NCBI GenBank assembly: GCA_963977675.1
Contig: CAXBPY010000012.1
Coordinates: forward strand, 1 to 60,739
DNA from: CAXBPY01 sp003455275
GTDB taxonomy: Bacteria; Bacteroidota; Bacteroidia; Chitinophagales; UBA10324
Direction: 5' to 3'
Length of the DNA: 60,739 nt
Part shown: positions 50,839-59,240 of the stretch, in pieces
Layout of the letters: every line of letters begins with the position of its first letter
Numbering within the stretch: position 1 is the first letter of the stretch
The notes under the pieces: model-generated
The model's database searches: none
Told to the model about the DNA's origin: nothing
Seen by the model: only the letters and a program-made list of their open reading frames with translations
Position numbers and translations under genes: made by a program

Positions 50839-53184
50839 CTACGCCTTATTCATTATCCGAAGCTTCGCGAATTTCAAAACCATTTTCTTGATACCGGCAT
50901 CTTTGAAATTGATCTGAGCCACGCGGTCAAATTCTTTTCCATCAAGCTTTTCTATTTTACCAATACCAAAACGCTGATGCTCTACTTCCATTCCTTCTCT
51001 TATGTCGCGGAAATCATCCGGCTTAAAATCAGGTGATGCCTGATAGGAAGATGTTGGTGCAGGTGCAGAAGAAGATGGTTTCGAAAATTTCGGCGGCGCA
51101 CTTCTTTGATTCGGAAATTTCTTCTGAGAAAAATTTTGTGTTGGCTTGGAGTAAGTGTCTTCGCCCAAAAAATTATTTCGTTTGAATTCAGGAGAAGCGT
51201 TGGTGTAAACTGCCTCAATGCTTTTCGGATCAATCTCATCAATGAACCTACTCGGATCGCAGTAAGTGAGCGAACCAAAACGATAACGAGTATTCGCGCA
51301 TGAAAGTGTGAGTTTGTTTTTCGCACGAGTGATGGCGACATAAAACAAGCGACGCTCTTCTTCCAAATCTTCGCGGCTGTTCACACTCATCTGGCTCGGA
51401 AATAAATTTTCCTCCAGCCCCACCACATACACACACGGAAATTCCAAACCCTTCGCAGAGTGAATGGTCATCATTTTCACGCTGTCGGTATTCGCAATGT
51501 TTTTATCCGCATCAGTGAGCAGCGAAATATTTTGCAGATAAGCGCCGAGCGATTTGTCTTTGTTCTGCTCGTCTTTCAGTTCGCCGTCAATGGTGATTTC
51601 AGGAAGTTCACTTTCTGTGAACTCTTTTATTCCATTCAGCAACTCCTGCAAGTTTTCATAGCGGCTCAGTCCCTCCACTGTTTTATCGTCATACAATTCT
51701 TTCAGCAGCGTAGATGATTTTGCAATGGCAGAAGCAGCTTCGTAAGCATTCATCGTTTTCAACTGATTCGAAAAATTCTTAATCATGTAAATGAATGTTT
51801 CGATGTTCGAGTTGCTGCGATTGCCCGTGAGATGCTCAGCAGATTTTTCAAACACATCCCACAGGCGAATATTTTTTTCTGTTGCCACCACCATCGCTTT
51901 ATCGAGTGTGGTTTGCCCAATTCCGCGCGCCGGATAATTTATGACACGCTTCAGCGCTTCTTCATCATAATGATTCACACCGAGCCGCAGGTAGGCAACC
52001 ATGTCTTTGATTTCTTTTCGCTGATAGAAACTAAGTCCGCCATAAATGATGTAAGGAATATTGAGTCGGCGCAGCGCTTCTTCAAATGCGCGGCTCTGCG
52101 CATTAGTGCGGTAAAGAATGGCGAACTCATTGTGATGGCGCTGGTGCCGCATCTTCTCTTCGAAAATTGAATCAGCAATCAAGCGACCTTCATCGTTATC
52201 GCTGAGTGCTCGGAAGAGTTTTATTTTTTCTCCGGCGTGATTCTCCGTCCAAATCTGTTTCGTGATTTGAAGTTTGTTCTGCTCAATCACTTTGTTGGCA
52301 GCATTCACAATGTGTTGCGTGCTTCGGTAGTTCTGTTCGAGCTTGAACACCTGCACTTCCGGATAATCTCTTTCGAAGTTCAGAATGTTTGCAATCGTGG
52401 CGCCGCGGAAAGAATAAATACTCTGCGCATCATCGCCCACCACACAAATATTCTGATGCATGTCACCCAGCTTTTTCACAATGCTGTATTGTGCGAAGTT
52501 GGTATCCTGAAATTCATCAATGAGAATGTAGCGGAAGCGCCGCTGATACTTGTAAAGAATATCTGGAAATTTTTCGAGCATGAAGTGCATCTTGAAAAGC
52601 AGGTCATCGAAATCCATTGCGCCTGCCTGCTGCAATCTGCGTTGGTAGATTTCATAAATCTCACCAATGCGCGGGCGACCACTTGAACTATCATCGCCCT
52701 GAATGTTGTAATCCTTCTGGTATTCTTCAGGACCCACCAAACTATTTTTTGCAGAAGAGATTCTGTTGTGAACCACATTCGGTTTGTAGAGCGAATCGTT
52801 GAGTGCAAGTTCCTTGATGATTGACTTGAGCAAGCTGCGTGAATCATCTGTATCGTAAATGGAAAAGTTGGAAGGAAACCCGATGCGCTCGGCATCATAG
52901 CGAAGCAAGCGCGCGAACACCGAGTGAAAAGTTCCCATGTAAAGATTGCGCGCTTCGGTGTTGGTGAGTTTCTCAATGCGCTCGCGCATCTCTGCAGCAG
53001 CCTTGTTAGTGAAAGTGAGCGCGAGAATATTGAAAGCATCAATCTGCTGATTGAGCAGGTGCGCGATGCGATAAGTAAGCACACGGGTTTTTCCGGAACC
53101 GGGACCCGCCACAATCATCACCGGACCTTCAGTTGACTCCACTGCCTTGCGCTGCATTTCATTCAACTCATCCAAAAAATTCAT
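50839..53184 (-). CDS. uvrD: UvrD/PcrA-type DNA helicase
   Basis: An SF1A helicase with all motifs: GPGSGKTRVLTYRIAHLL (motif I, residues 27-33), LTFTNKAAAEMRERI (Ia), FQDTNFAQYSIVKKL (II, with Asp-Glu just before), VVGDDAQSIYSFRGA (III), LEQNYRSTQHIV (IV), VKMMTIHSAKGLEFPCVYVV (V) and YVAITRAKNKLTLS (VI). Residues ~660-720 are a Ser/Pro linker, and the last ~60 form the Tudor-like domain (EVEHQRFGIGKIEKLDG) that can bind RNA polymerase. It unwinds DNA in mismatch and excision repair. Confidence 0.95.
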   Translation of the reverse strand: MNFLDELNEMQRKAVESTEGPVMIVAGPGSGKTRVLTYRIAHLLNQQIDAFNILALTFTNKAAAEMRERIEKLTNTEARNLYMGTFHSVFARLLRYDAERIGFPSNFSIYDTDDSRSLLKSIIKELALNDSLYKPNVVHNRISSAKNSLVGPEEYQKDYNIQGDDSSSGRPRIGEIYEIYQRRLQQAGAMDFDDLLFKMHFMLEKFPDILYKYQRRFRYILIDEFQDTNFAQYSIVKKLGDMHQNICVVGDDAQSIYSFRGATIANILNFERDYPEVQVFKLEQNYRSTQHIVNAANKVIEQNKLQITKQIWTENHAGEKIKLFRALSDNDEGRLIADSIFEEKMRHQRHHNEFAILYRTNAQSRAFEEALRRLNIPYIIYGGLSFYQRKEIKDMVAYLRLGVNHYDEEALKRVINYPARGIGQTTLDKAMVVATEKNIRLWDVFEKSAEHLTGNRSNSNIETFIYMIKNFSNQLKTMNAYEAASAIAKSSTLLKELYDDKTVEGLSRYENLQELLNGIKEFTESELPEITIDGELKDEQNKDKSLGAYLQNISLLTDADKNIANTDSVKMMTIHSAKGLEFPCVYVVGLEENLFPSQMSVNSREDLEEERRLFYVAITRAKNKLTLSCANTRYRFGSLTYCDPSRFIDEIDPKSIEAVYTNASPEFKRNNFLGEDTYSKPTQNFSQKKFPNQRSAPPKFSKPSSSAPAPTSSYQASPDFKPDDFRDIREGMEVEHQRFGIGKIEKLDGKEFDRVAQINFKDAGIKKMVLKFAKLRIMNKA

Positions 53185-53251
53185 GCGGCTATATTAGTTA
53201 ATGCTTGATTCGTAATCCGCTATTAGTAATACAATTGTTAATGAAATTTTT

Positions 53252-53272
53252 CAGACTAAGAAATAAAGTCTG
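53252..53272. promoter_or_regulatory. Dyad upstream of the uvrD gene
   Basis: The perfect 6-bp repeat CAGACT-N9-AGTCTG lies 68 bases before the helicase start, in the 174-base gap 53185-53358. It could be an operator or the end of the upstream unit. No consensus promoter was found around it. Confidence 0.4.
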
Positions 53273-53358
53273 ATTTATAGTTTGCCTATTTATTGTTTAG
53301 GTAAATAAGTCAATTAAATACGCTGGAAAAAAGCTATTCCCAAAATTCATTCCCGATT

Positions 53359-54240
53359 TCAATCGGTCAGTACATGCTTTTGCTCGTGCAATAATTTTCC
53401 ATCCATCCAATATTTAACTGTTATCCATTGATGAGGATGATTAGGGTCATTGAGCGGAACAGTTAAGTGATAAACATATTTGTATTCGCCCGCATCCTGC
53501 TGAACATTATTGACAAGTTCCTTCACCAGTTGTCCATCCTGATTGTAAACTTTAAGCGTGATGTTATGGGGGCGCTGAATTGTATATTCAATGGTACCAT
53601 CAACATAACGAAGTAAGGGTGAAGGAGTATATCCTGCATCAGGGGTAATATTTTTTTTGAAAGGTACATTTAATAATGAACAGGCAAACTTCCGAAGTGA
53701 GTTTGCAATAGCAGTGTCATCATAAGAAGAAATGTAATCCGGGTTATTTCCATTGCTCATACACCAAACTGCATTTTGCGCTTCACTGCCATAATATTTT
53801 TTTTCACTGATGAACTTGCACATGCTGAGCAAGTTTCCGGTAGCCATATTTCCGAATGAAAAGCTGGTCTCCTGATTCGGTGCAGCATCATGACTCTCGG
53901 TACAAAAAGCATTCACCTTTCTTTTCAATTCCTGCCCGGGTTTTAGAGAAACAAAAATTGGTTCAGCAATCATCATTCTTTGTTGCCCGGTATCATCCGG
54001 CATCAAAAACCTGCCAGGCAATTCATTCAGATTTACAGTAGACGCGCTAATATTTTTTATCTTCATATTTATACAATCTCCATAATAAGAAGCACGATAC
54101 ACAGTATCTTCTTTGTCGTTGTAACCCTTAACCTCAACCGTAATTAATTTTCTTTTAAGCGCTTCAGGAATTGAATAGCTGATGTTTTGCTGAGGGAATG
54201 ATGTTACCAGCATTAATGAAAACAAAATGGAGTTAATCAT
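53359..54240 (-). CDS. Secreted protein with FlgD-like Ig C-terminal module
   Basis: The short signal peptide (MINSILFSLMLVTSFPQ) precedes ~200 residues with two beta-rich parts and four or five cysteines. The last ~90 residues (NITLKVYNQDGQLVKELVNN, then YHLTVPLNDPNHPH) match the FlgD-like Ig fold used in Bacteroidota surface proteins, without the canonical T9SS sorting ending. It follows the polytopic membrane protein gene by 11 bases. The function is unknown, probably periplasmic or outer membrane. Confidence 0.68.
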   Translation of the reverse strand: MINSILFSLMLVTSFPQQNISYSIPEALKRKLITVEVKGYNDKEDTVYRASYYGDCINMKIKNISASTVNLNELPGRFLMPDDTGQQRMMIAEPIFVSLKPGQELKRKVNAFCTESHDAAPNQETSFSFGNMATGNLLSMCKFISEKKYYGSEAQNAVWCMSNGNNPDYISSYDDTAIANSLRKFACSLLNVPFKKNITPDAGYTPSPLLRYVDGTIEYTIQRPHNITLKVYNQDGQLVKELVNNVQQDAGEYKYVYHLTVPLNDPNHPHQWITVKYWMDGKLLHEQKHVLTD

Positions 54241-54251
54241 ATCGAAGGGAT

Positions 54252-55397
54252 TTAGCTGCTTAACGAATCTGTATCGTGAATTATTGTCTTTCTTCCCGGG
54301 AGAATTCCAATTGAAATGAAGGCAAAGGAGATTACATAGAACAAAATAAAAAATCGTTCATCGAAGAATGGGTGAACAAAAAATTTCAATGCAAAGACGC
54401 CGGAAAGCAGCAGATAAATTTCCAACAACGAAATATTTCTTTTTTCTGTTTGAATATTTTTCAGAGAGAAAAATGACAGCATAAAAAGAAAAACAAGAAA
54501 CAGGATACCGGTTTTGTGATTGATGATTTCGCGGAGAAGGGCGGTGAAGTATGTTGCAATGGTGAGCGGAATATTTTTCCATTCAGAAGGAAGGGTTGCA
54601 GTATTGATGAGCGAGTGCTGGAAAGTTATTTTCCATCCATAAGAACCAGTGACTCTGGTGGTAAACAGATACACAGCAAATGACAACACTACAACTGTAA
54701 CCGGAGAAATTGTTCTTTTGATTTCATTCCTTGTTTTCCAAATCAGGAAAGTCGCAAACATTATTGGAAATAAAATATTTTCAGGACGAGTCATGATTGC
54801 TGCCAGCCAGAAAATCATTGTGAACCAAAAACTTTTTTCAAAAACCAAAAACATCAAGCCTGAAAAAATCAGCAGCGCAGATAAAGCATCCGGAGTAAAT
54901 ATTTTTCCTGAATCCTGAATGGGGGTAAAAGAGCAAATGCAAATTGTAATAATTGAGGCAAGCCATGTGTGAATGAATTTTCTTAAAAGAAAAAACAACA
55001 GCAGTGAAATGAGGGAATAACTCAGGATGGAGATATACAGCATTGAAAGAATTGGGGAGCCACTGAGTGGAGTCAACCATTGAACCGATAAGTTGTAGAG
55101 CAATTTCACTTTGCAGAATGGAAGTATTTCATCAAAGTAAGATGCGCTGTCGCGGCAGCGTTTTTCCATTTCAGTTGAAGTAAGTTGTGCCTGCACTTCA
55201 TCCGGGAAAGTCATGAGTTTGTAGTCATACACCCTGCTGTGGGCCTTCACGATATCATCTCCCTGGTTTTGATAATAAATGCCGGTATAAAAAAGCAAGT
55301 CAGTATTGTACTCCGGATTATTAACCGAACTTATGAAGGCGCCACCAATAAAACAGAGGAGCAGCACGATTGAGAAAATGTTAAGTAGTTTTTTCAT
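54252..55397 (-). CDS. Polytopic membrane protein, GT-C-like
   Basis: The start is the ATG at 55397, sharing four bases with the upstream stop (ATGA). About nine to ten transmembrane helices are visible. A soluble loop of ~80 residues sits after helix 1, with NPEYNTDLLFY placing an acidic residue where GT-C glycosyltransferases have their catalytic Asp. ARPENILFP-type wording (here TRPENILFPIMF) recalls the same superfamily. I regard a polyprenyl-linked sugar transferase as possible but unproven. It sits behind a lipid A deacylase-like gene. Confidence 0.6.
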   Translation of the reverse strand: MKKLLNIFSIVLLLCFIGGAFISSVNNPEYNTDLLFYTGIYYQNQGDDIVKAHSRVYDYKLMTFPDEVQAQLTSTEMEKRCRDSASYFDEILPFCKVKLLYNLSVQWLTPLSGSPILSMLYISILSYSLISLLLFFLLRKFIHTWLASIITICICSFTPIQDSGKIFTPDALSALLIFSGLMFLVFEKSFWFTMIFWLAAIMTRPENILFPIMFATFLIWKTRNEIKRTISPVTVVVLSFAVYLFTTRVTGSYGWKITFQHSLINTATLPSEWKNIPLTIATYFTALLREIINHKTGILFLVFLFMLSFFSLKNIQTEKRNISLLEIYLLLSGVFALKFFVHPFFDERFFILFYVISFAFISIGILPGRKTIIHDTDSLSS

Positions 55398-56647
55398 TTC
55401 ACTCTGAAAACATAGCCGCAACTTAATTCAGAAAAATCTGCCTGACCAAAATTTGCATTGATGTGCGCGCCGATGAAAAAATTATTCTTCGGATTTTTTT
55501 GTGCACTGATGAAATAATAATTCAACCCCATGCGCGTTGCGAAAAAACTTTTCAGAAAATAAAATGGCTGCGCATCGTTCTCATAAAGGCGATTGAAGTT
55601 GTGATAAAATGGTTTTGAAATATTGATTCCGCCTTCCAAATCAAGCCCGAAATGATTGTAAAGAAATTCTCCGCTGCCAATGAAAGTGAGCGCCGATGAA
55701 TTCCAAACAGGATGCGCACTCAAAATTTTTTCAGGATGATTTTCCATGGTGGCGAGCGGGTTGCGCAGAATGTATTCGTAGTAATGTTCATAGAAACGAT
55801 AGCTGAAACCGAGCCGCAGTTTCACATGCTGTTTCAGAATGAGTCCGCCGGAAATTGATTCGGTGTAAACTAATTTTTTTGGTCCGCCGGTGGGTCCGGT
55901 GGTGCCGCCGAATTCATGATAACCAATTCCGAATCGTGATTGAAGAATGAAGTGAAGTGTTCTGTCGGTTGGAATAGTGCGGTCAACAATTGTTTGCTGC
56001 GCGGTGATGGGTTTTGTAAAATACTGAAACGACAAACTCAGCATTGCGGAGTTGATTCCGAAGTTTGGAAGTTGTGTGTGCCCGTTGGAAGAATGAAGGA
56101 AACCCGCGCCGGCTTTCACTTGCAAATGCTTCGATGAAAAAACATTTTGAAAAATAAATGCTTCAAATGCCCAGGTAACTGATGAGCCGATTGGTTCGTC
56201 AGTTGGATTTGTAATGCGGTTGTAATGCTTTGTGAAATAAGAAGCACCAATTCCAAAGCGGAAGTGAAAAGAATTTTTCAGCTGGTGACAAGCATTGAAA
56301 TCAATGAACGGAACCAAATCCATTTCTCTGCCGAATACTGAATCATTTCCGAGTGAAGAATACGACAGAGAGATTCCGCTTGCAGGAAAATTGTAGTAGC
56401 GCGAAGTAGAATTATTTTTTCGGTTATCATAAAAACCAAAATCGAGATACAAAGTTTTTCTTCCGGTTGATTTGGGGAAGTCACTATAGTTCGCTACAAT
56501 TTTTCCAACCATAAAATTCGACTGAATAAAAAATGCAGAATGATTTTTCAGCGAATCAGTTTGAGAATAGCACTTCGACAAGCTTCCGATGATTACAACG
56601 GAACAGATCAGTGTGAAAATTAGCAGAGAGAAAAGTGTGCGGGGCAT
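55394..56647 (-). CDS. Acyloxyacyl hydrolase / PagL-like lipid A deacylase
   Basis: The N-terminal signal (LFSLLIFTLICSVVIIGSLS) is followed by alternating beta strands of an outer-membrane barrel. The hallmark segment is FLHSSNGHTQLPNFGIN near residue 190; the His-Ser pair of H-x-S-N-G is the PagL catalytic motif. The rest is longer (417 aa) than PagL itself, with extra strands before and after. It would remove 3-O acyl chains from lipid A. Its position next to a GT-C-like protein fits envelope lipid or polysaccharide metabolism. Confidence 0.8.
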   Translation of the reverse strand: MPRTLFSLLIFTLICSVVIIGSLSKCYSQTDSLKNHSAFFIQSNFMVGKIVANYSDFPKSTGRKTLYLDFGFYDNRKNNSTSRYYNFPASGISLSYSSLGNDSVFGREMDLVPFIDFNACHQLKNSFHFRFGIGASYFTKHYNRITNPTDEPIGSSVTWAFEAFIFQNVFSSKHLQVKAGAGFLHSSNGHTQLPNFGINSAMLSLSFQYFTKPITAQQTIVDRTIPTDRTLHFILQSRFGIGYHEFGGTTGPTGGPKKLVYTESISGGLILKQHVKLRLGFSYRFYEHYYEYILRNPLATMENHPEKILSAHPVWNSSALTFIGSGEFLYNHFGLDLEGGINISKPFYHNFNRLYENDAQPFYFLKSFFATRMGLNYYFISAQKNPKNNFFIGAHINANFGQADFSELSCGYVFRVK

Positions 56648-56686
56648 TTAATGCGGGCATAGATAAGAATCTGAATTTACAAATAC

Positions 56687-56716
56687 TTTGAGAATTTGAA
56701 TTCTCTTTTACATTTG
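56687..56716 (+). promoter_or_regulatory. Predicted promoter of the 56.8-58.4 kb cassette
   Basis: TTTG (56687-56690), 18 bases, then TACATTTG (56709-56716) fits the consensus except for a spacer one base short. A leader of ~95 bases would follow, containing the small hairpin CTCTT-AAC-AAGAG (56734-56746). Confidence 0.55.
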
Positions 56717-56816
56717 TCGCAGTCATCACGATCTCTTAACAAGAGAACCAACCGAGCCGAAATGCAACGGTGGTTAAAATGATGAGGGTTAAGTAAACAA
56801 CCAAAACAACTAAGTA

Positions 56817-57092
56817 ATGGATTTCATCTTTAAATCTCGCAATACAAATTCCAGTGGTAAATCACTTGAAGAAGTTATTGAAGAGTTAATTGAATTATAT
56901 TCCCATGCACTTGATCGCGCAAATACTATAAGGCACTATCATAAGCAAAGCAGAGGAAGTATTGAACTTTCCGATGAAAAAATTCAAGCACTTGCACTTC
57001 CTTACAAACTGGAAAGTGAACTGAACAGAGTTTTAGAAATCTATTTCTGGCTTAACGGCAAGGAATATCCATTACCGGAATTTGATAACTGA
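56817..57092 (+). CDS. Hypothetical protein (91 aa)
   Basis: A small, soluble, acidic helical protein without signal peptide or membrane segment. Residues ~15-50 (SLEEVIEELIELYSHALDRA) form an amphipathic helix, and the end (RVLEIYFWLNGKEYPLPEF) is aromatic. I recognise no family. It is the first gene of a three-gene cassette on the plus strand, 29 bases before the DUF192-DUF3293 gene, set among minus-strand envelope genes. Confidence 0.65.
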   Translation: MDFIFKSRNTNSSGKSLEEVIEELIELYSHALDRANTIRHYHKQSRGSIELSDEKIQALALPYKLESELNRVLEIYFWLNGKEYPLPEFDN

Positions 57093-57121
57093 ATCAACTA
57101 AAACAACCATAAACATAAATA

Positions 57122-57982
57122 ATGAAACACTTACCAATCCCATTTGAAGAAAAAGGAATAATCGAAATCTTTAAAAATGAAAAAAGCATTTTGCGAATCA
57201 ATGTTGAGCTTGCATCATCATCAATCGAACACTACCAAGCTCTTTCGTTTCGTCAAGAATTATCTAATGGTGGTTTAGCATTTGTTTTCGAAAACCCAAA
57301 CTTACCTTCATTGGTAAACACTAAAGTTCCTTTTGCAGTTGACACAATTCAGCTTGACGAAGCAGGAGAAATAACTCACATCGGAAGTTTGTCGCCATCT
57401 AATTCTGACGGGGTATTTACAACTTCTTTTCAGACAAAATTTCTTTTAATGCTTCCTTTTGGATTTTGTTTAAAGCAGAAATTAATTTCTAAGAATGAAA
57501 GTGAGAGCAAAAAGCAAAAGCCTTTCAGAATTGAAGTTTCAAATTACTGGATTCATGTTTACAGGCAAACAAAATTTACCGTAATTGCCCCTGAAATTTC
57601 AATTCAAATTAGTGTAGGAAATAGCAAATTAAATTCTCTTCTAAAAAAAAATAGATGCAAAAGTTGGGCATACATTACTGCATTCAACCCAGTTTCATCA
57701 TTAGCAAGTGAGATAGAAAATGAAACAAAACATAAAGAACTAATTTCAATGGTTTCAAAGTATCCTTATTTTATTGGTGAAGGGGTTGGTGAAGATTCAA
57801 CTTGGACCCCAGAGAAAAGTTTGCTCATCTTAGGAATTTCAGAAAGTAAAGCAATAGAAATTGGTGAAGCATTTAAGCAAAATGCGATTGTGATTGGAAG
57901 AATTAATTCCTTGCCAGAATTAAAACTGTTGACTTCATTTTATGATAGTGGAAATTCAGATTTAGGAATAAGCAATTTTTAA
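57122..57982 (+). CDS. DUF192-DUF3293 fusion protein
   Basis: Residues ~25-115 follow the DUF192 plan: INVELASSSIEHYQALSFRQ, GGLAFVFENPNLPSLVNTKV, PFAVDTIQLDEAGEITHIG. Residues ~180-272 follow DUF3293: SWAYITAFNPVSSLASEIEN, YFIGEGVGEDSTWTPEKSLL, EIGEAFKQNAIVIGRIN. Both are domains of unknown function, normally found on separate proteins to my knowledge. There is no signal peptide, so it is cytoplasmic, whereas DUF192 proteins are often exported. The sequence is richer in Lys, Ser and AT than its neighbours. The family calls come from recalled consensus patterns. Confidence 0.72.
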   Translation: MKHLPIPFEEKGIIEIFKNEKSILRINVELASSSIEHYQALSFRQELSNGGLAFVFENPNLPSLVNTKVPFAVDTIQLDEAGEITHIGSLSPSNSDGVFTTSFQTKFLLMLPFGFCLKQKLISKNESESKKQKPFRIEVSNYWIHVYRQTKFTVIAPEISIQISVGNSKLNSLLKKNRCKSWAYITAFNPVSSLASEIENETKHKELISMVSKYPYFIGEGVGEDSTWTPEKSLLILGISESKAIEIGEAFKQNAIVIGRINSLPELKLLTSFYDSGNSDLGISNF

Positions 57983-58047
57983 AATATTCATATGATGAAA
58001 TTCATTACAAAATCAAAAACAAAAAAATTGAATCGGAGCTTGAAAAA

Positions 58048-58401
58048 ATGGTTTTGGAAATTCATTTTAATTTTTCAATGCTCGCTTACGAATTGGAAAG
58101 AGAATTCGGGGAAGATTTTATTAATAAAAAATTAAACCATGATAAAGAACAAGAAATTTCATTTTCTCTCCGAGATAGAATAGGCGTGATAATGACTGAA
58201 TTGATAACTCGCAATTTGGAAATTACAAGTATTCTTAATTTAGATCAAAATAACTTTAGAGATAAGTTAGATTCTATTCTAGTTCAACCTAAAATCTATG
58301 ATGGACAATATGATAGTTGGGTGGGAAATTATCCAGAAAGTAAATCAATGGAACTTGAGCGTCTTCCAAAAAAATGGTGGAGTAGAATAAAGAAATTATG
58401 A
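58048..58401 (+). CDS. Hypothetical protein (117 aa), possibly 5'-frameshifted
   Basis: A soluble helical protein (MLAYELEREFGEDFINKKL, then RNLEITSILNLDQNNF) with a Trp-rich end (SWVGNYPESKS and KKWWSRIKKL). The frame is open upstream to 57949 without an ATG, GTG or TTG. Adding one A to the A7 run at 58021-58027 would join an ATG at 57992 (MMKFITKSKTKK) to the helix IESELEKMVLE, a sensible protein start. So either the ATG at 58048 is real or the gene carries a one-base deletion. I recognise no family. It is the third gene of the cassette and faces the LolA-like gene. Confidence 0.55.
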   Translation: MVLEIHFNFSMLAYELEREFGEDFINKKLNHDKEQEISFSLRDRIGVIMTELITRNLEITSILNLDQNNFRDKLDSILVQPKIYDGQYDSWVGNYPESKSMELERLPKKWWSRIKKL

Positions 58402-58416
58402 ACCACTCACCATTCA

Positions 58417-59148
58417 CTATTTAAACACCGCATCATCCACTCCCTTGTTCACTAAGTAGTTTGAAAATGTGAGTGTGATTTTCGAGGTTTTGTTTTCAGC
58501 ATCAGATTTATTGTCGTCGTCAGAATCAGAATTCAAATCGGCAACAAGTGCTTTCGGAATTTTAAATTTCGAAGTCTCAATCGTGAAGATGAGTTTATCA
58601 GCGAGCGCATACTGCGCGTTGGTTCCATAAAAATGTTCAATCAAAACTGTTCCGTTGCTGCGCGTGGTGAGATTACTTTTCAAAATAATTCCGCGTGCTT
58701 CATCAATCCAGAATTTCCCGAGAATCAAATCGGCAGTGTCTTTGAGCGGAAGCACATTGATGATGGAACAATTTACTCCGTTCACCATTTCGTTACCTGA
58801 TTTGAACGCCGTGTAAGATGCAGTATCAGAGAGCATCGCAAACATGTAGTTCGGATTCTGCTTTGGCAACAGCAGAATTCCTTCTGCTTTAATTTTGAAT
58901 TTGTTCGGCCGCTTAAAAAATATTTTCGCTTTGATGTCATTCATCTTGATGAAAGAAATGTCGGTATGAATGAGCATATCGCACGAGTAGTTGCTCACCT
59001 TGCTGAAATTCTTATTTACTTTTTGAATTACCTGCGAGGGAGTTTGTGCGATGGAAATGAAAGGTGAAAAGTGAAAGGTAAAAAGAAATACAAGACCTAA
59101 GACGGGAGACCGAAGACTGAAGAATGTTGTCGTGATTGTTTTTCTCAT
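58417..59148 (-). CDS. LolA-like outer-membrane lipoprotein carrier-type protein
   Basis: After a signal peptide (cleavage near SIAQ), the protein has the LolA/LolB-type layout: VIQKVNKNFSKVSNYSCDML at the start, then strands including IKAKIFFKRPNKFKIKAEG, SGNEMVNGVNCSIINVLPL and FWIDEARGIILKSNLTTRSN. This fold binds lipoprotein acyl chains or lipids in the periplasm. A Ser/Asp/Asn-rich stretch (DLNSDSDDDNKSDAENK) near the end is an addition. The signal-peptide coding DNA consists largely of phrase repeats. It lies 92 bases downstream of the ABC-2 permease gene on the same strand. Confidence 0.75.
   Translation of the reverse strand: MRKTITTTFFSLRSPVLGLVFLFTFHFSPFISIAQTPSQVIQKVNKNFSKVSNYSCDMLIHTDISFIKMNDIKAKIFFKRPNKFKIKAEGILLLPKQNPNYMFAMLSDTASYTAFKSGNEMVNGVNCSIINVLPLKDTADLILGKFWIDEARGIILKSNLTTRSNGTVLIEHFYGTNAQYALADKLIFTIETSKFKIPKALVADLNSDSDDDNKSDAENKTSKITLTFSNYLVNKGVDDAVFK
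59055..59120. repeat. Phrase repeat inside the LolA-like signal-peptide coding region
   Basis: The GGTGAAAAGTGAAAGG tract (59063-59078) is followed by words of the AAGAC/GGGAGACC type (59093-59120). The bases at 59062-59077 match 44354-44369 exactly. On the minus strand the tract encodes the hydrophobic FLFTFHFSPF. Confidence 0.72.
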
Positions 59149-59191
59149 AGAAATTTTTTTCGATTGTTTCTCTCCATCTGTATTTGTATTT

Positions 59192-59212
59192 CCCTCTCAT
59201 TTTAGGAGAGGG
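59192..59212. repeat. Hairpin between the permease and LolA-like genes
   Basis: CCCTCTC-N7-GAGAGGG is a perfect 7-bp stem in the 92-base gap. There is no T-run on either side, so it is not an ordinary terminator. It may be an mRNA processing or stability element or another phrase repeat. Confidence 0.5.
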
Positions 59213-59240
59213 GATTCGAAGTTAGAGAGATGTATTTGCT

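Noticed and set aside
53210..53240. Words like CCGCTATTAGTAAT shared with 35590-35620 and 12075
   Set aside because: The similarity is short and A/T-rich; I could not show more than chance, so I only note it as another possible phrase family.
56648..58416. Toxin-antitoxin or restriction system in the cassette
   Set aside because: None of the three proteins shows nuclease, kinase, HTH or methyltransferase motifs, so a defence label would be unsupported.
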